A DNA stretch of 52,955 nucleotides. Source: Burkholderiales bacterium (GTDB taxonomy: Bacteria; Pseudomonadota; Gammaproteobacteria; Burkholderiales; JAEUOS01). The stretch's first letter is position 1; each line of letters starts with the position of its first letter. A program made the position numbers and the translations under genes. The notes below the pieces were generated by a model that saw nothing but the letters and a program-made list of their open reading frames with translations, had not been told where the DNA came from and searched no databases. The stretch is from the NCBI GenBank assembly GCA_947473125.1, contig CANJDH010000021.1:1-52955 (forward strand), read 5' to 3'. This document shows positions 42,824 through 51,637 of the stretch, one piece after another.

Positions 42824-44935
42824 ATGGCGCCCGGCATCTCGCGCATTTCTCTTGGTCAGGCGCTGTTCGCGCCGCGCACCATTGCCCTGGTCGGCGCCTC
42901 CGGCGACATCACCAAGAACACCGCGCGCCCGCAGCGTTACCTCAAAAAGCACGGCTACACCGGTGCCATCGTGCCGATCAACCCGACGCGCACCGAGATC
43001 CTCGGAGAGCCGGCCTACCCAACCGTCGCTGCGGCCCAGGCTGCACTGGCCGCACGCGGCATTGCCCCGATCGAGCATGCCTATGTGATGGCGCCGGGCG
43101 ACGCGGTCGAGCGCGCCGTCGAAGACTGCGGTGCCTGCGGCATTCCGGTGGTGTCGATTTTCAGCGACGGTTTCTCCGAGGTCGGCTCGGAAGGGGCGGC
43201 GCGCCAGCAGCGCCTGGCCGCGCGCGCCCGTGCCCTCGGCGTGCGCCTGCTCGGGCCCAACAGCATGGGCGTGGTCGACATCCCCAATCACATCTCGATC
43301 ACCGTCAACGCGATTCTCGAAGCCGACGCATTGATCCCCGGCAGCACCAGCGTGGTCTCGCAAAGCGGCACCATGCTCGGCACCCTGATGTCGCGCGGCG
43401 CGGCACGCGGCATCGGCTTTGCCAAGCTGGTGTCGGTGGGCAACGAAGCCGACCTCGGCGTCGGCGAAATCGTCGACCTGCTGGTCGATGACCCGGACAC
43501 CCGCGTGATCACGCTGTTCCTCGAAACCGTGCGCGATGCTGAACGCCTTGCCGCCGCTGCGCGCCGCGCCCACGCCGCCGGCAAGCCGGTGGTGGCGTTC
43601 AAACTCGGCCGCTCGTCGCTCGGCGAAGCGCTCGCCAAGTCGCACACCGGCGCAATGGCCGGCACCGACGCGGCGGTAAACGCCTGGCTGCGCGACTGCG
43701 GCATCCTGCGCGTCGACATGCTCGAAACCCTGATCGAGATTGCGCCGCTGCTGGCGGGGCGCGCGCCGGTATCTGTGCAAAGAAAACCGCGCGTGGCGGT
43801 CGTCACCACGACGGGCGGCGGCGCCGCCAGCGTAGTCGATCGTCTTGGGGTACTGGGCATGGATGCCATGGCGCCCTCGCCGGCCTTGCAACAGGAACTG
43901 GCCGGGCACGGCGTGCGCGTTTCGGACTCACCGATTGTCGACCTCACCATGGCAAGCTCCGCGCAGCGCTACCGTGCCGTGCTCGCATCACTGCTGGCTT
44001 CGCCCGATTGCGATGCGGTGCTCGCCGTCGTTGGGTCGTCCGCGCAGTTTCATCCCGACTTCGCGGTGCAGCCAATCCTCGACACACCGTGGAGCCCCAA
44101 GCCGCTGGCGGCCTTCCTCACACCGCACGCCGAGCGCTCGCTGGCCCTCCTGGCCGACAAGGGCATTGCCGCGTTCCGCACACCAGAAGCCTGCGCCGAT
44201 GCGCTGGCGACCTTTTTTCAATGGACACCTCCCCGAAAACCCTTGGTGGAAGCGCCTATCGAGGCCATCATGCCGGAGAAGGGCGCCCCGCTTGACGAAG
44301 CGGCCGCCCTGCATTTGTTTTCTTCACTCGGTGTGCCGGTGGTGGCGTCGGCGATTGCGCTCGGGCCCGACTACGCGCACGACATTCCGTATCCGCTGGT
44401 GGTCAAGGTGCGCTCGGCAGATATCCCGCACAAGACCGAAGCGGGCGGTGTGCTGATCGGCATCGGCAGCCGCGTCGAGTTTCGCCAGCGCGTGCCGATG
44501 ATGCTGGCCGCGGTACGGCGCGCCCTGCCGCAGGCGCGCATCGACGGCGTGCTGGTGCAGCGCATGGAAGACGGACTCACCGAAGTGATCGTCGGCTACC
44601 GCCACGACCCGATGGTGGGGCCGGTGGTGATGGTCGGCATGGGCGGCATCCTCGCCGAGCTGTATCACGATATGGCGCTGCGCATGGCTCCGGTGAGCGC
44701 GGATGAGGCCACGGCGATGCTCGGCGAAGTGAAGGGATTGGCGGTGGTGCGCGGCTTTCGCAACCTGCCGCAGGGCGATCTGCACGCATTGGCCGAAACG
44801 ATCGCAGCGTTCTCGCGTCTGGCGCTGCTGCCCGGCCAGTCGGTTCTGGAGGCCGAGATCAACCCGATGATCATCAAGAGCGATGGCGTGGTGGCGGTCG
44901 ATGGCCTCATCATCCTGCGGGAGGGTGCACCGTGA
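42824..44935 (+). CDS. ADP-forming acyl-CoA synthetase (acetate-CoA ligase family)
   Basis: A 703-residue fusion of CoA-binding, succinyl-CoA-ligase-like and ATP-grasp modules. The CoA-binding domain opens TIALVGASGDITKN, the phospho-histidine is His274 in KSHTGAMAGTDAA, and the C-terminal ATP-grasp shows PHKTEAGGVLIGIG and VQRMEDGLTEVIVG. Such enzymes make acyl-CoA from acid, ATP and CoA, giving ADP. The start at MAPGISRIS is 2 bp after the MmgE/PrpD stop. A copy of the REP-like repeat (44235-44266) lies in frame in the linker between the ligase and ATP-grasp modules. The downstream Bug gene overlaps it by 4 bp (GTGA). Confidence 0.9.
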   Translation: MAPGISRISLGQALFAPRTIALVGASGDITKNTARPQRYLKKHGYTGAIVPINPTRTEILGEPAYPTVAAAQAALAARGIAPIEHAYVMAPGDAVERAVEDCGACGIPVVSIFSDGFSEVGSEGAARQQRLAARARALGVRLLGPNSMGVVDIPNHISITVNAILEADALIPGSTSVVSQSGTMLGTLMSRGAARGIGFAKLVSVGNEADLGVGEIVDLLVDDPDTRVITLFLETVRDAERLAAAARRAHAAGKPVVAFKLGRSSLGEALAKSHTGAMAGTDAAVNAWLRDCGILRVDMLETLIEIAPLLAGRAPVSVQRKPRVAVVTTTGGGAASVVDRLGVLGMDAMAPSPALQQELAGHGVRVSDSPIVDLTMASSAQRYRAVLASLLASPDCDAVLAVVGSSAQFHPDFAVQPILDTPWSPKPLAAFLTPHAERSLALLADKGIAAFRTPEACADALATFFQWTPPRKPLVEAPIEAIMPEKGAPLDEAAALHLFSSLGVPVVASAIALGPDYAHDIPYPLVVKVRSADIPHKTEAGGVLIGIGSRVEFRQRVPMMLAAVRRALPQARIDGVLVQRMEDGLTEVIVGYRHDPMVGPVVMVGMGGILAELYHDMALRMAPVSADEATAMLGEVKGLAVVRGFRNLPQGDLHALAETIAAFSRLALLPGQSVLEAEINPMIIKSDGVVAVDGLIILREGAP
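44235..44266 (+). repeat. REP-like repeat copy 3, inside the acyl-CoA synthetase gene
   Basis: GAAAACCCTTGGTGGAAGCG, then CCTATCGAGGCC, lies within the reading frame and encodes RKPLVEAPIEA, in the interdomain linker at about residues 471-481. It aligns with the copy at 41401-41430 with only three or so differences. Confidence 0.55.
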
Positions 44936-45900
44936 AACGATTCTTTGCGCTTCTGGGCGCGTTCTGTCTCGCCAGCAGCGCACTGGCGCAAACGCCCCCG
45001 GCGCCCTACCCCGCCAAACCGATTCGTCTGCTGGTCGGCTACGCCCCGGGCGGCGCCACCGACATCATCGCGCGCACCATCGCCGGCAAGCTGCAGGAAT
45101 CGCTTGGCCAGCCGGTGATTGTGGAGAACCGCGCTGGTGCCACCAGCAACATTGCGTCCGAGATGGTGGCCAAGAGCGCGCCGGACGGCTACACCCTGCT
45201 GCTCGGCACGATTGCCAACGCCACCAACATGACAGCGTACAAGACGCCGGGCTACGACACGCTGCGCGACTTTGCCTTCATCACCCAGACCATGAGCGCG
45301 CCCTCGGTGCTCGCCATGCACCCTTCAGTGCCGGCCAGGACGCTCAAGGAACTGATCGCGCTGGCCAAGGCGCAACCCGGCAAGCTGAGCTACGCTTCGA
45401 GCGGCACCGGTGGCTCGCCGCATCTCGCGGGCGAACTGCTCAGGCTGCGCGCCGGCATCGACCTGCTGCACGTGCCGTACAAAGGCGCGACGCCCGCCAT
45501 GACCGACCTGCTCGGCGGGCAGGTGACGATGAGCTTCCAGACTGCCTTGTCTGCCATCCCCCACTTGCAAAGCGGCAAACTCAACGTGATCGCCGTTGCA
45601 GCCCACCAGCGCATGAAGCAGTTGCCCAACGTGCCGACCATGGCCGAGGCAGGCCTGCCCGACTTCGAAGTATCGAGCTGGAACGGCCTGTTCGCGCCGG
45701 CAAAGACTCCACCCGAGATCCTTGCCAAACTGCACGCTGCCACAGTCAAGGCACTCGCCCTGCCGGATGTGCGCGAGAAGCTTGCCGCGCAGGGCGCCGA
45801 AGGCGTCGGCAACACACCGGACGAATTTCGCGCCTACGTGCGCAGCGAAATCGATAAATGGGCCAAGGTGATCCGCGCCTCCGGCATGGCCATCGAATAA
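44932..45900 (+). CDS. Bug-family (TctC) extracytoplasmic solute receptor, second copy
   Basis: A 322-residue binding protein with signal peptide MKRFFALLGAFCLASSALAQ. LLVGYAPGGATDIIARTIAGKL and VIVENRAGATSNIASEMVAK are the Bug hallmarks. The GTG start overlaps the synthetase stop in GTGA, so translation is coupled. It precedes the acyl-CoA dehydrogenase gene by 36 bp. Like its relatives here it has no TctAB partner in the window. Its pocket (ATDI) differs from the first (TTDI) and third (VSDI) copies, suggesting different ligands. Confidence 0.9.
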   Translation: MKRFFALLGAFCLASSALAQTPPAPYPAKPIRLLVGYAPGGATDIIARTIAGKLQESLGQPVIVENRAGATSNIASEMVAKSAPDGYTLLLGTIANATNMTAYKTPGYDTLRDFAFITQTMSAPSVLAMHPSVPARTLKELIALAKAQPGKLSYASSGTGGSPHLAGELLRLRAGIDLLHVPYKGATPAMTDLLGGQVTMSFQTALSAIPHLQSGKLNVIAVAAHQRMKQLPNVPTMAEAGLPDFEVSSWNGLFAPAKTPPEILAKLHAATVKALALPDVREKLAAQGAEGVGNTPDEFRAYVRSEIDKWAKVIRASGMAIE

Positions 45901-45936
45901 CCCAGCGCACAACACCTCATCAACCCAAAGATCATC

Positions 45937-47100
45937 ATGAATTTCCAGCTCACCGAAGACCAGCAAACCTTTCAGGATTCCGTCCGCAAATTCGCCGAGC
46001 GCCATCTGCTGGCCGACCGCCAGGCGCGCGCCCACGCGGTTGAATACCCCTGGGACGTCGCCAAGCTGATGGCGCAAAACGGGCTTCTCGGCATCACCAT
46101 CGCCGAGAAGGATGGCGGCCAGGGCGGCTCGTTGATGGACGCCGTACTCGCCATCGAGACCATCGCCTCGGTGTGCCCGCGCAGTGCCGACGTGGTGCAG
46201 GCCGGCAGCTTCGGGCCGATCCGCGTGTTTGCCGAATACAGCACGCCGATGCAGAAGGAGCGCTACCTTTCGAAAATCCTGCGCGGCGAAGCGGTAATCT
46301 CGGTCGGCATGAGCGAGCCCGAGGCCGGCTCGGCCGTGACCGACCTCACAACGAGTGCGACGCCGGATGCCATGCAACCAGGGGGCTACCGCATCAACGG
46401 CAGCAAGGTGTTCTCGACCCACGCGCCGTATGCCGACGTGTTGCTGGTCTACGTGCGCTTTGGCCCGGGGGTCGGCGGCATCGGCTCGGTGCTCATCGAC
46501 ACCAAGCAGGACGGCGTGCGCTTCGGCAAGCATTCGTCTTTCATGTCGGGCGAGGAATGGGCGCAGATCTATTTCGAAGATGTCTACGTGCCACCCGAGA
46601 TGGTGGTGTTGAAGGAGGGCGGCTTCAAGAAGCAGATCGCCGGCTTCAACGTCGAGCGCCTCGGCAACACCGCGCGCTCGCTGGCGCTGGGGCGCTACGC
46701 TTATGAAGAAGCGCGCCAGTGGGCGATGCAGCGCAAGCAATTCGGGCGCCTGTTGTGCGAATTCCAGGGCCTGCAATGGAAATTCACCGACATGAAGATG
46801 AAGCTCGATGCCGGGCAGCTGCTGTTGTATCGCGCTGCAAGCAACGCCGACAGCGGCTTTCCGTCACCGGACGAAACCTCGATTGCCAAGGCCTTTTGCA
46901 ATCAGGCCGGCTTTGATATTGCCAATGAATCGATCCAGGTCATGGGTGGCCTCGGCTACAGCCAGGAGTCGCTGGTCGAATACTGCATGCGCCGCTGCCG
47001 CGGCTGGATGATTGCCGGCGGCTCGATCGAGATCCTCAAGAACCGGATTGCCGAGGGTGTGTTCGAACGCAGCTTTTCGCAGCGCCCCGAACGCAAGTAA
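45937..47100 (+). CDS. Acyl-CoA dehydrogenase family protein
   Basis: A 387-residue FAD enzyme. MSEPEAGSAVTDLTT is the substrate/FAD segment, QVMGGLGYSQES lies near the C-terminus, and the middle domain has SKVFSTHAPYADVLLVYVRF. The arginine-rich AYEEARQWAMQRKQFGRLL matches the family helix. The usual catalytic Glu region reads GGLGYSQESLVEYCMRRCRG; which Glu serves as base cannot be fixed without alignment. It would oxidise an acyl-CoA made by the synthetase encoded two genes upstream. UbiD follows after 114 bp. Confidence 0.9.
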   Translation: MNFQLTEDQQTFQDSVRKFAERHLLADRQARAHAVEYPWDVAKLMAQNGLLGITIAEKDGGQGGSLMDAVLAIETIASVCPRSADVVQAGSFGPIRVFAEYSTPMQKERYLSKILRGEAVISVGMSEPEAGSAVTDLTTSATPDAMQPGGYRINGSKVFSTHAPYADVLLVYVRFGPGVGGIGSVLIDTKQDGVRFGKHSSFMSGEEWAQIYFEDVYVPPEMVVLKEGGFKKQIAGFNVERLGNTARSLALGRYAYEEARQWAMQRKQFGRLLCEFQGLQWKFTDMKMKLDAGQLLLYRAASNADSGFPSPDETSIAKAFCNQAGFDIANESIQVMGGLGYSQESLVEYCMRRCRGWMIAGGSIEILKNRIAEGVFERSFSQRPERK

Positions 47101-47214
47101 ACAGAAAAACCTTCATAAACCGCATTCCGTCGTTGCGGCCCACCCGATGCGGTTGACCGCCACCGGGAAAGCCACGATACTTGGCTCAGCCCTCTCCACC
47201 CTCTGCTTTCGCAC

Positions 47215-48555
47215 ATGAGCATCCACGACCTGCGCAGTTATATTGAAGCCATCCGCGAGGCCGGCGAGATTCACGAAATTCGCCGCGAGGTCGATCCGGT
47301 CCGGGAACTGGGGGCCGTGCTGAGCGCCTGTGAACGTGCCGGCAAAGGTGCCTTCTTTCACGCCGTCAAGGGGCATGAGGTGCCGGTGGTTGGCAGCCTG
47401 CTCAGCTCGCCGCGCCGTATCGCGCTGGCGCTAGGCTGTCCGGTCGAGGACATCGGCGCGCGCATGGCCGCCGCCACCGAGCAGCCGATTCCCTACCAGC
47501 CGCATGCCGGCGCCGCACCCTCGCAAGAGGTGGTGATTGACCACCCCGACCTCGGGCGCTGGCCGATTCCCACCCACTCCCCGCTCGACGCCGGCGCCTT
47601 CATCACGGCCGGCGTGGTGATCGCGCGCGATCCAGAAACCGGCCGCCACAATCTCTCCTACAACCGGATGCAGATTTTCGGCGCCGACCGCACCGGCATC
47701 AGCATGAACATCTGGCGCCACATCAAGGTGTTCTTCGACAAGATCGAGCCCAAGGGCCAAAACCTGCCGTTCTGCGTGGCAATCGGCCCCGATCCGGTGT
47801 TGATGATGGCTGCCGCGTTCCGCTACGACGGCGACGAATACGACATTGCCGGCTCGCTGCGCGGCGCGCCGGTGCCGGTGGTGCGTGCCCTGACCTGCGA
47901 CGTGATGGTGCCGGCGCATGCGGAGATCATCCTCGAAGGCGAGGTGCTCGCCGGTGAGCGGCAGATGGAAGGGCCGATGGCGGAATTCACCGGCCATTAC
48001 TCGGGCGCCGACCCCAAACACGTAGCACGCATCACGCGCATCACGCACCGCAAAAACCCGATCTTCCAGACCATGAACGGCGGCGGCTACGAACATGTGA
48101 GCGTCGGCAACATGATCACGCGCGAACCGCTGCTGGCGCGCTTCGTGCGCCATATCACGCCGCGGCTCAAGGCCGTGCATCTGCCGCCCTACGCGGCGGG
48201 GTTCACTGCCATCATCAGCCTCAATAATCCCGAGCCCGGCGAGGCGCGTAACGTGGCGCTGGCAGCGATGGCGGCGCACGTCAATTTCAAGACCATCATT
48301 GTCGTCAACAGCGACGTCGACATCTTTGACCCGGCCGATGTGATGTGGGCGATCGGCACGCGCGTGCGCTGGCACGAGGACGTAATCCCGATTCCTGGCA
48401 CCCACGGCAACGAGCTCGATCCGTCGTCCGATGCGCATGGCGTCGTGGCCAAGGTGATCATCGACGCGACCCTGCCGCCGGAACGGTTGGCGCGCTTCGT
48501 CAAGGTGGTGTATCCGCCGGTCGATCTGGAACAGTATCTGAAACCTGCGCCCTAA
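47215..48555 (+). CDS. UbiD-family prenyl-FMN-dependent (de)carboxylase
   Basis: A 446-residue enzyme of the UbiD family, which decarboxylates or carboxylates aromatic and alpha,beta-unsaturated acids with prenylated FMN. The catalytic triad appears intact: Arg151 in NLSYNRMQIFG, Glu252 and Glu257 in MEGPMAEFTGHYS, matching the EGPxxE spacing. GISMNIWRH and NPIFQTMNGGGYEH are other family segments. It needs UbiX-made cofactor; no ubiX is in the window. The length is somewhat shorter than E. coli UbiD (about 490). Lying between the acyl-CoA dehydrogenase and third Bug genes, it may supply a decarboxylation step in this catabolic locus. Confidence 0.9.
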   Translation: MSIHDLRSYIEAIREAGEIHEIRREVDPVRELGAVLSACERAGKGAFFHAVKGHEVPVVGSLLSSPRRIALALGCPVEDIGARMAAATEQPIPYQPHAGAAPSQEVVIDHPDLGRWPIPTHSPLDAGAFITAGVVIARDPETGRHNLSYNRMQIFGADRTGISMNIWRHIKVFFDKIEPKGQNLPFCVAIGPDPVLMMAAAFRYDGDEYDIAGSLRGAPVPVVRALTCDVMVPAHAEIILEGEVLAGERQMEGPMAEFTGHYSGADPKHVARITRITHRKNPIFQTMNGGGYEHVSVGNMITREPLLARFVRHITPRLKAVHLPPYAAGFTAIISLNNPEPGEARNVALAAMAAHVNFKTIIVVNSDVDIFDPADVMWAIGTRVRWHEDVIPIPGTHGNELDPSSDAHGVVAKVIIDATLPPERLARFVKVVYPPVDLEQYLKPAP

Positions 48556-48583
48556 GCGGGCGCATCACAGCGGAGCTTGTCGC

Positions 48584-49594
48584 ATGCGGTTATCGACATC
48601 AGGGTGGATCGGGTACGTGTTGGCGGCGGCGCACGCGCTGGTGTGGGCCATCGTGCCGGCTTGCGTTTGGGCGCAAGCACCCGAGCCGATTGGTGCCTAC
48701 CCGTCGCGCGCGGTGCGCCTGATCGTGCCGTACGCGGCCGGCGGCGTGTCGGACATCGTCGGCCGCGTGCTGGCACAAAAGATGTCCGAACTGCTCGGGC
48801 AGCCGATGGTCGTCGAGAACCGCACCGGCGCGGGCGGCATGGTGGGCACCGGTTCGGTGTCGAAGGCGCCTCCCGACGGATATACGATCGTGCTCTCTTC
48901 GCTGAGTGCCTATGCCATAGGGCCGCGGCTGGTCAAGACCGCCCCCTACGACCCGGTCAATGATTTCACCCCGATCGGCGGCGTTGCCCTCACGCCGACG
49001 ATTCTCACCGTCGGCAGCGAAACGCCGTTCCGCACCGTGCGCGACCTGGTCACCTACGCCAAGGCGAATCCGGGCAAGCTCAACTACGGCTCTTCGGGTA
49101 TCGGCAGCGTCGCGCACATTTCGGCCGAGCTGCTGCGCGCCGCGGCCGGCGTGGACCTGACGCACGTTCCCTACAAAAGTGCTGCGCTCTCCTACCCCGA
49201 CCTGATCTCGGGCAACCTGGCCATGGTGTTTGATGCCCTGCCCTCGGCGATTGTCCACGTGCGTACCGGCCGGGCACGCCCGGTCGCGATGATGTCGGAT
49301 CGCCGCTCTGCCTTGTTGCCCGACGTCCCCACCTTCGCCGAAGCGGGCTATCCCGGCGTAACCCTGCGCCTGTGGGTCGGCCTGCATGGACCGATCGGCC
49401 TGTCCGGTCCGATTGCGCAGAAACTCAATGACACGCTCGCCAAGGCATTGGCCGCACCCGATTTGCGCGAACGCTTTGCGGCAGTAGGTGCTGATCCCTT
49501 CCCGACAAGCACTCGCGAGTTTGCCGCGATGGTTCGCCAGGATGTCGAGACATTGGCGCGGACCATCGACGCCGCCGGCATCAAGCCGGAATAA
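48584..49594 (+). CDS. Bug-family (TctC) extracytoplasmic solute receptor, third copy
   Basis: A 336-residue binding protein with a signal segment IGYVLAAAHALVWAIVPACVWA. LIVPYAAGGVSDIVGRVLAQKM and VVENRTGAGGMVGTGSVSK are the Bug hallmarks. GGAG stands at a good distance before the ATG. It is the last plus-strand gene of the run, 28 bp after ubiD-like, and converges with the FAH-family gene 35 bp further on. No membrane permease genes accompany it. Confidence 0.9.
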   Translation: MRLSTSGWIGYVLAAAHALVWAIVPACVWAQAPEPIGAYPSRAVRLIVPYAAGGVSDIVGRVLAQKMSELLGQPMVVENRTGAGGMVGTGSVSKAPPDGYTIVLSSLSAYAIGPRLVKTAPYDPVNDFTPIGGVALTPTILTVGSETPFRTVRDLVTYAKANPGKLNYGSSGIGSVAHISAELLRAAAGVDLTHVPYKSAALSYPDLISGNLAMVFDALPSAIVHVRTGRARPVAMMSDRRSALLPDVPTFAEAGYPGVTLRLWVGLHGPIGLSGPIAQKLNDTLAKALAAPDLRERFAAVGADPFPTSTREFAAMVRQDVETLARTIDAAGIKPE

Positions 49595-49629
49595 TCAGGG
49601 CGCAGTGCATAACGCTGCGCCCTGTCGCA

Positions 49630-50661
49630 CTAGCTCAAGCTGAATCTGAGCTCGCCAAGCTTTTCAATCGTGGTGGTGAGCTTGTCGCCGGGCTTCAGCC
49701 AGACCTGCTTGTCCTTCGGATACCCCGAAATCACACCTTCCGGTGTACCGGTATAGATCAGGTCGCCCGGTTCCAGCGTCATCAGTTTTGACGTATAGCT
49801 GACAATCTGCGCGCAGTTGAACACCAGGTCGCTGGTATTGGACGACTGGCGCACCTCGCCGTTGACTGCGCACTCGATTTTGAGGTTGCCCGGGTCGACC
49901 ATGTCCGAGGTGACGATGTAGGGGCCGATCAGGCCGGAACCATCGAAAGTCTTGCCGATCATCCACTGGCTGCTGCGGCTTTGCAGGTCGCGCGCGGTGA
50001 AATCGTTGCCGGTGGCGTAGCCGAACACGTAGCTGAGCGCCTCGGCCTCGCTGACGTTTCTGGCGCGCTTGCCCATCACGATCACGAGCTCCGCTTCGTA
50101 ATCGAATTTCTCGGCAGGTACCGCGGAGACACGCACCGTACCGTTATGTGCATTGAGCGCGCTGTTGAACTTGTTGAACAGGATCGGCAGCTTCGGCAGC
50201 GGGTTGTTGGTCTCGCGCGCATGTTTGGCGTAGTTGAGGCCGACGCACAGGATCTTTTCCGGGTTGGTCACGCACGGGCCGAACTCGATTTTCGATTCCT
50301 CCAGAAACAGTCCATCCGCCTTGGAGTCGGCCGTCGCTTTTGCCACTAGTGCACCAAGGCCGCGGTCGCCGCCGGCGATCAGGTCGTCCATGGTAGTCGG
50401 GACGTTCGCCTTGTAACGTTTGGCTGCGCTGCCAACATCAAGAATGCCCTTGCCGGTCTTGACGCCCAGCGTGTACGCATCGCCACGCCGAAACGTGAGC
50501 AGCGTCATGCTGCGCGCCATGACCGGTGAAGCCGGCCGTGCGCCGCGCCCGGCCTTGGCTGCAAGCGCGGGCGTGCTCGCTCCGGCTGCTACACCGCCGG
50601 TCGCCACCGCAGCACCGAGCATGCCGCTCTTCTTGAAAAATCCCCTGCGACTGGTATTCAT
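49630..50661 (-). CDS. Fumarylacetoacetate hydrolase family protein with Tat signal
   Basis: A 343-residue protein with a clear twin-arginine signal, SRRGFFKKSGMLGAAVATGG, then an FAH-type domain. KILCVGLNYAKHARETNNP, FDYEAELVIVMGKRARN and GDLIYTGTPEGV are core segments with the metal-binding acidic residues. FAH-family enzymes hydrolyse or decarboxylate 3-oxo acids and act in the cytoplasm; a Tat signal suggests export to the periplasm, which is unusual. The ATG at 50659-50661 begins the signal exactly. It follows the SMP-30 gene by 62 bp and converges with the third Bug gene. Confidence 0.88.
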   Translation of the reverse strand: MNTSRRGFFKKSGMLGAAVATGGVAAGASTPALAAKAGRGARPASPVMARSMTLLTFRRGDAYTLGVKTGKGILDVGSAAKRYKANVPTTMDDLIAGGDRGLGALVAKATADSKADGLFLEESKIEFGPCVTNPEKILCVGLNYAKHARETNNPLPKLPILFNKFNSALNAHNGTVRVSAVPAEKFDYEAELVIVMGKRARNVSEAEALSYVFGYATGNDFTARDLQSRSSQWMIGKTFDGSGLIGPYIVTSDMVDPGNLKIECAVNGEVRQSSNTSDLVFNCAQIVSYTSKLMTLEPGDLIYTGTPEGVISGYPKDKQVWLKPGDKLTTTIEKLGELRFSLS

Positions 50662-50723
50662 GTTGTCTTCCTCCGTTGTTTTATTTTCCGGCGGGACGCC
50701 GGGCCCAACACCTTCCAGCAGCC

Positions 50724-51623
50724 TCAAATACCATTGACGCCGACGTATACCGAATAGAGCGACGTCGTCGCCGTGATGAACAGGCGGTTCCTGCGCAGGC
50801 CGCCGAAGCAGACGTTGGACACATGCTCGGGCACCAGGATCTTCCCCAGGCGCGTGCCGTCCGGTGCGAACACCTGGACACCATCGCCAGAGCTGCACCA
50901 GATGCGGCCGTCAGTGTCGAGCCGGAACCCGTCGGGAAAGCCCGGATTGATTTCGCAAAACACACGGCCCTTGGCAAGGCGTTGGCCATCGACCACGTCG
51001 AAGGCGCGAATATGGTGGTTGCCCTGCGGGTCATGCGTCACGCTGCTGTCGGCGATGTACAGCGTCTTCTCGTCAGGCGAAAACGCAATGCCGTTAGGGC
51101 GCACGAAATCGCCGGCCACGACGCTGAGCGCGCCGTCGAACGGATCGAGCCGGAAGACGTTGCAGGCGCCGATTTCGCTCTCCGCCTTATAGCCTTCGTA
51201 ATCGTTGAGGATGCCGTAGGACGGATCGGTGAACCAGACCGTGCCGTCGGATTTCACAACGACATCGTTCGGTGAGTTGAGGCGCCGGCCTTCGTAGCGA
51301 TCGGCGAGCACGGTGATGCTGCCATCGAGCTCGGTGCGCGTGACGCGGCGCGTGCCGTGTTCGCAGGTGACGAGGCGCCCCTGGCGATCACGCGTATTGC
51401 CGTTGGAAAAGTTGCAGGTGCCCGGGCCGCGAAACTCCCGCACACCGATGCCCTCGACCCATTGCAGCATGCGGTCGTTGGGCAGATCGGAAAACAGCAA
51501 GGTGCGGCTGTCGCCGAACCATACCGGGCCCTCGGCCCAGCGGCCGCCGCTCCAGAGCTTGTCGAGCGTGGCCGGCGGAATGACGATGTTGTTGAAGCGT
51601 GGATCGTAGGACTCGAACTGCAT
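50724..51623 (-). CDS. SMP-30/gluconolactonase-like protein
   Basis: A 299-residue beta-propeller of the SMP-30/gluconolaconase/LRE family. Landmarks are LWSGGRWAEGPVWFGDSRTL with the metal Glu near residue 32, NSPNDVVVKSDGTVWFTDPSYG with Asn/Asp, GIAFSPDEKTLYIADSS, and FPDGFRLDTDGRIWCSSGDG. It may hydrolyse a sugar or aromatic-derived lactone. No signal peptide is visible. It lies 14 bp after the monooxygenase-like gene and before the FAH-family gene on the same strand, so a lactone intermediate in that pathway is plausible. Confidence 0.87.
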   Translation of the reverse strand: MQFESYDPRFNNIVIPPATLDKLWSGGRWAEGPVWFGDSRTLLFSDLPNDRMLQWVEGIGVREFRGPGTCNFSNGNTRDRQGRLVTCEHGTRRVTRTELDGSITVLADRYEGRRLNSPNDVVVKSDGTVWFTDPSYGILNDYEGYKAESEIGACNVFRLDPFDGALSVVAGDFVRPNGIAFSPDEKTLYIADSSVTHDPQGNHHIRAFDVVDGQRLAKGRVFCEINPGFPDGFRLDTDGRIWCSSGDGVQVFAPDGTRLGKILVPEHVSNVCFGGLRRNRLFITATTSLYSVYVGVNGI

Positions 51624-51637
51624 GTGCTCGCCCCGCG

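Noticed and set aside
42410-43909. 499-codon minus-strand frame across the MmgE/PrpD and synthetase genes
   Set aside because: Shadow of two strong plus-strand genes and full of His/Arg/Gly bias.
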